Source: Ruminococcus sp. CAG:254
Lineage (GTDB): Bacteria > Bacillota > Clostridia > Oscillospirales > Ruminococcaceae
Length of the DNA stretch: 7,207 bases
NCBI GenBank assembly: GCA_000433635.1
Contig: HF997867.1
Coordinates: 5,226 to 12,432, forward strand
Reading direction: 5' to 3'
Position numbers and translations under genes: made by a program. The notes beneath the pieces are model-generated. The model was not told the DNA's origin and did no database searches. It worked only from the letters and a program-made list of their open reading frames with translations. Below are positions 5,768-7,207 of this stretch, piece by piece; the first letter of the stretch is position 1; every line of letters starts with the position of its first letter.

Positions 5768-5854
5768 ATGAAACATGACCTTTATTACTATGCACTGATT
5801 CTCACCATTGCAACATTTCGTTGTATGTTGACAACGGAATCGGAAGCCGCATAA
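5768..5854 (+). CDS. Possible 28-residue small protein (unrecognised)
   Basis: The reading frame starts ATG at 5768 and stops at TAA 5852-5854. It has AAAGGA 10 nt upstream (5752-5757) and sits between a strong promoter and a strong terminator, with nothing else in the transcript. The peptide begins MKHDLYYYALILTIATF, a three-tyrosine run followed by a hydrophobic stretch of about 10-12 residues, then a polar and acidic end (LTTESEAA). The hydrophobic part is short for a full membrane helix but could lie in or on the membrane. No family is recognised. Alternatives are a leader peptide or a chance frame in a small RNA: a 9-bp stem-loop (5816-5839, two G-T pairs, 6-base loop) folds within the frame. 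It is at most a candidate gene. Confidence 0.45.
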   Translation: MKHDLYYYALILTIATFRCMLTTESEAA

Positions 5855-5888
5855 TCGACCCATTTTATCCAAATTATTTCACACACAA

Positions 5889-5934
5889 AGCTGCTGTTCG
5901 TGACCCATGCACGGATGGCAGCTGTTTCTTTTTT
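5889..5934 (+). terminator. Strong rho-independent terminator before guaA
   Basis: A 14-bp stem (5889-5902 with 5910-5923, three G-T wobbles) with a 7-base loop ACCCATG is followed by TTTCTTTTTT (5925-5934). It ends two bases before the -35 box of guaA, so it insulates guaA from the upstream unit. No clear antiterminator partner was seen upstream. Confidence 0.9.
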
Positions 5935-5936
5935 AA

Positions 5937-5965
5937 TTGACAGCATCGGAAAAGTATGCTATAAT
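5937..5965 (+). promoter_or_regulatory. Perfect consensus promoter for guaA
   Basis: TTGACA (5937-5942), 17-bp spacer, and TGC-TATAAT (5957-5965): both hexamers are perfect and an extended -10 motif is present. The predicted start is near 5972, leaving a leader of about 53 nt. That leader contains an 8-bp stem-loop with loop TATG (5980-5999) and an AAAGGG ribosome binding site (6010-6015). The leader is too short for a purine riboswitch. Confidence 0.93.
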
Positions 5966-6024
5966 CAAAAGAAAGAACTTTTCCGGCTATGGCTGGAAAT
6001 ACGGGACAGAAAGGGCATACCATC

Positions 6025-7207
6025 ATGAAAAATCAATTGGTCATTGTATTAGACTTTGGCGGGCAGTATAATCAGCTGATTGCACGCCGAGTCAGAGAAT
6101 GTGGAGTTTACTGCGAAGTCATGCGGTATACAACACCGATTGCAGAACTGGCTGCAAGAAATCCAGTTGGCATCATCTTTACCGGTGGGCCGAACAGCGT
6201 TTATGACCCAAAATCTCCGCACGTAGACCCTGCTATTTTTGAATTGGGCATTCCGATTCTGGGCATCTGCTACGGCTGCCAGCTGATGGCATATACGTTG
6301 GGCGGAACAGTTGCTTCCTCTGAAGAAACCAGAGAATACGGCAAGACACTGACAGAATATCAGACGGAAAGCCTGTTGTTCACCGGTTTGCCGAAAGAAG
6401 CAATCTCTTGGATGAGCCATACCGACTATATTCAGAAGCTGCCGGAAGGCTTTTCGATTACGGCACATTCTGCCGGCTGTCCGGTAGCAGCAATGGAATA
6501 TCCGGAAAAGAAGTTCTATGGCGTACAGTTCCATCCGGAAGTAAATCATACCGTAAATGGTCAGCAGATGCTGCATAATTTCCTGTATCAGGTTTGTGGA
6601 TGTACGGGTGATTGGACGATGGAAGACTATGCAAAGACTGCCATCGAACAGATTCGGGAAAAGGTTGGCGATGGAAAGGTATTGCTGGCACTGTCTGGCG
6701 GTGTTGATAGCTCCGTTGCAGCAGCTTTGCTCTCGAAGGCAGTTGGCGACCAGCTGACTTGTATCTTTGTTGACCATGGATTCCTGCGGAAGAATGAAGG
6801 CGATGAAGTCGAAGCAGCATTTGCAGACTGGGACATCCATTTTGTACGGGTCAATGCAAAGGATGTTTTCATGGAAAAGCTGCATGGTGTATCTGACCCA
6901 GAACGGAAGCGGAAAATCATTGGCGAAGAATTTATTCGTGCATTTGAACGGGAAGCAAAGAAAATCGGACAGGTGGACTATTTCGTACAGGGTACGATTT
7001 ATCCGGATGTCATCGAAAGCGGCAGCGGCGATGCAGCAGTAATCAAGTCGCATCACAATGTTGGCGGCTTGCCGGATTATGTAGATTTCAAGGAAATCAT
7101 TGAACCGCTGCGGTTGTTGTTCAAGGACGAAGTACGGCGGCTGGGTATCGCACTGGGCTTGTCGGAAACTTTGGTATGGCGGCAGCCATTCCCGGGGCCG
7201 GGTCTTG
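6025..7207 (+). CDS. guaA: GMP synthase (glutamine-hydrolysing), partial at the 3' end
   Basis: Converts XMP to GMP with ATP and glutamine, the last step of guanine nucleotide synthesis in the cytoplasm. The window holds 394 codons of a family that is usually about 510-525 residues; the frame is open at the right edge. Residues 5-190 are the class I glutamine amidotransferase domain: TGGPNSVYD (53-61), the nucleophile C83 in GICYGCQ, and H170/E172 in QFHPEVNHT. Residues 200 onward are the ATP pyrophosphatase domain with the P-loop SGGVDSS (224-230), FVDHGFLRKNE (248-258), GTIYPDVIESG (323-333) and KSHHNVGGLP (341-350); the C-terminal dimerisation domain starts near FPGPGL. All expected catalytic residues seen are intact. 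The ribosome binding site AAAGGG is 9 nt upstream. It has its own perfect promoter and is insulated from upstream transcription by a terminator. Confidence 0.97.
   Translation, partial: MKNQLVIVLDFGGQYNQLIARRVRECGVYCEVMRYTTPIAELAARNPVGIIFTGGPNSVYDPKSPHVDPAIFELGIPILGICYGCQLMAYTLGGTVASSEETREYGKTLTEYQTESLLFTGLPKEAISWMSHTDYIQKLPEGFSITAHSAGCPVAAMEYPEKKFYGVQFHPEVNHTVNGQQMLHNFLYQVCGCTGDWTMEDYAKTAIEQIREKVGDGKVLLALSGGVDSSVAAALLSKAVGDQLTCIFVDHGFLRKNEGDEVEAAFADWDIHFVRVNAKDVFMEKLHGVSDPERKRKIIGEEFIRAFEREAKKIGQVDYFVQGTIYPDVIESGSGDAAVIKSHHNVGGLPDYVDFKEIIEPLRLLFKDEVRRLGIALGLSETLVWRQPFPGPGL

Larger units (their letters stand above)
5727..5934 (+). ncRNA. Candidate small RNA or short mRNA unit (about 208 nt)
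   Basis: This interval is bounded by a near-consensus promoter and a strong intrinsic terminator and is separate from both neighbouring genes, so a discrete short transcript is expected. It includes an internal stem-loop at 5816-5839. No known RNA family was recognised: the shape of 6S RNA (long end-to-end pairing) is not evident, and there is no purine-riboswitch core although guaA follows. Whether the product is RNA or the 28-residue peptide at 5768-5854 cannot be decided from one sequence. Confidence 0.5.

Noticed and set aside
5727..5934. 6S RNA
   Set aside because: The length is compatible, but the 5' and 3' ends do not show the long closing helix and central bubble expected of 6S RNA.
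5966..6024. Purine (guanine) riboswitch before guaA
   Set aside because: The leader from the mapped-by-sequence promoter is only about 53 nt and shows a single 8-bp hairpin, without the three-way junction core; no such core was seen in 5727-5934 either.
6049..7056. Long open frame (335 codons) on the minus strand opposite guaA
   Set aside because: It is the antisense shadow of guaA, with no ribosome binding site, an unrecognisable cysteine- and arginine-rich translation, and a fully intact conserved gene on the other strand.
1..7207. CRISPR array, defence system, prophage or transposon
   Set aside because: No regularly spaced direct repeats, no transposase, integrase or phage-like reading frames; all sizeable genes are housekeeping or ordinary accessory functions.

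Overview
The window looks like chromosomal core sequence from a Gram-positive member of the Clostridia, most plausibly an Oscillospiraceae/Ruminococcaceae-type gut anaerobe. This rests on strong AGGAGG-type ribosome binding sites, sigma-A type promoters with 17-bp spacers, intrinsic terminators, a class II fructose-bisphosphate aldolase, a CmpB-type membrane protein typical of Firmicutes, and palindromic intergenic DNA. The assignment to family is inference; no rRNA or other marker is present.

Layout, left to right. (1) Bases 1-101, minus strand: the first 33 codons of an aquaporin/glycerol-facilitator (MIP family) gene, with a good promoter at 194-222. (2) Bases 102-544: 443 bases without a gene, containing that promoter, a dense cluster of palindromes at 250-333 that resembles a dispersed intergenic repeat, and featureless sequence up to glgB. 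(3) Bases 545-2464, minus: glgB, the glycogen branching enzyme, complete, with a clear promoter at 2544-2572. (4) Bases 2703-3281, plus: a TetR/AcrR-type regulator diverging from glgB. (5) Bases 3282-3477: the fba control region, unusually rich in symmetrical sequences. (6) Bases 3478-4341, plus: fba, with the codon use of a very highly expressed gene, closed by a strong terminator at 4389-4427. (7) Bases 4605-5627, plus: a multi-pass membrane protein of the CmpB family (PF06541) with a predicted coiled-coil N-terminal extension. (8) Bases 5628-6024: 397 bases holding a small self-contained transcription unit (promoter 5692-5720, a possible 28-codon gene at 5768-5854, terminator 5889-5934), directly followed by a perfect consensus promoter for guaA. 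(9) Bases 6025-7207, plus: guaA (GMP synthetase), complete at its start but running off the right edge after 394 codons.

The genes do not form one operon. Nearly every gene has its own visible promoter, and two strong terminators separate units. Functionally the window mixes central carbon metabolism (fba), storage polysaccharide (glgB), purine synthesis (guaA), solute or water transport (MIP) and cell-envelope functions. No CRISPR array, transposase, tRNA, rRNA or phage gene is visible.

The most interesting items are the small transcription unit between the CmpB-family gene and guaA, which has no recognisable family and could be a small membrane peptide or a roughly 200-nt RNA, and the paired palindromes in front of fba.
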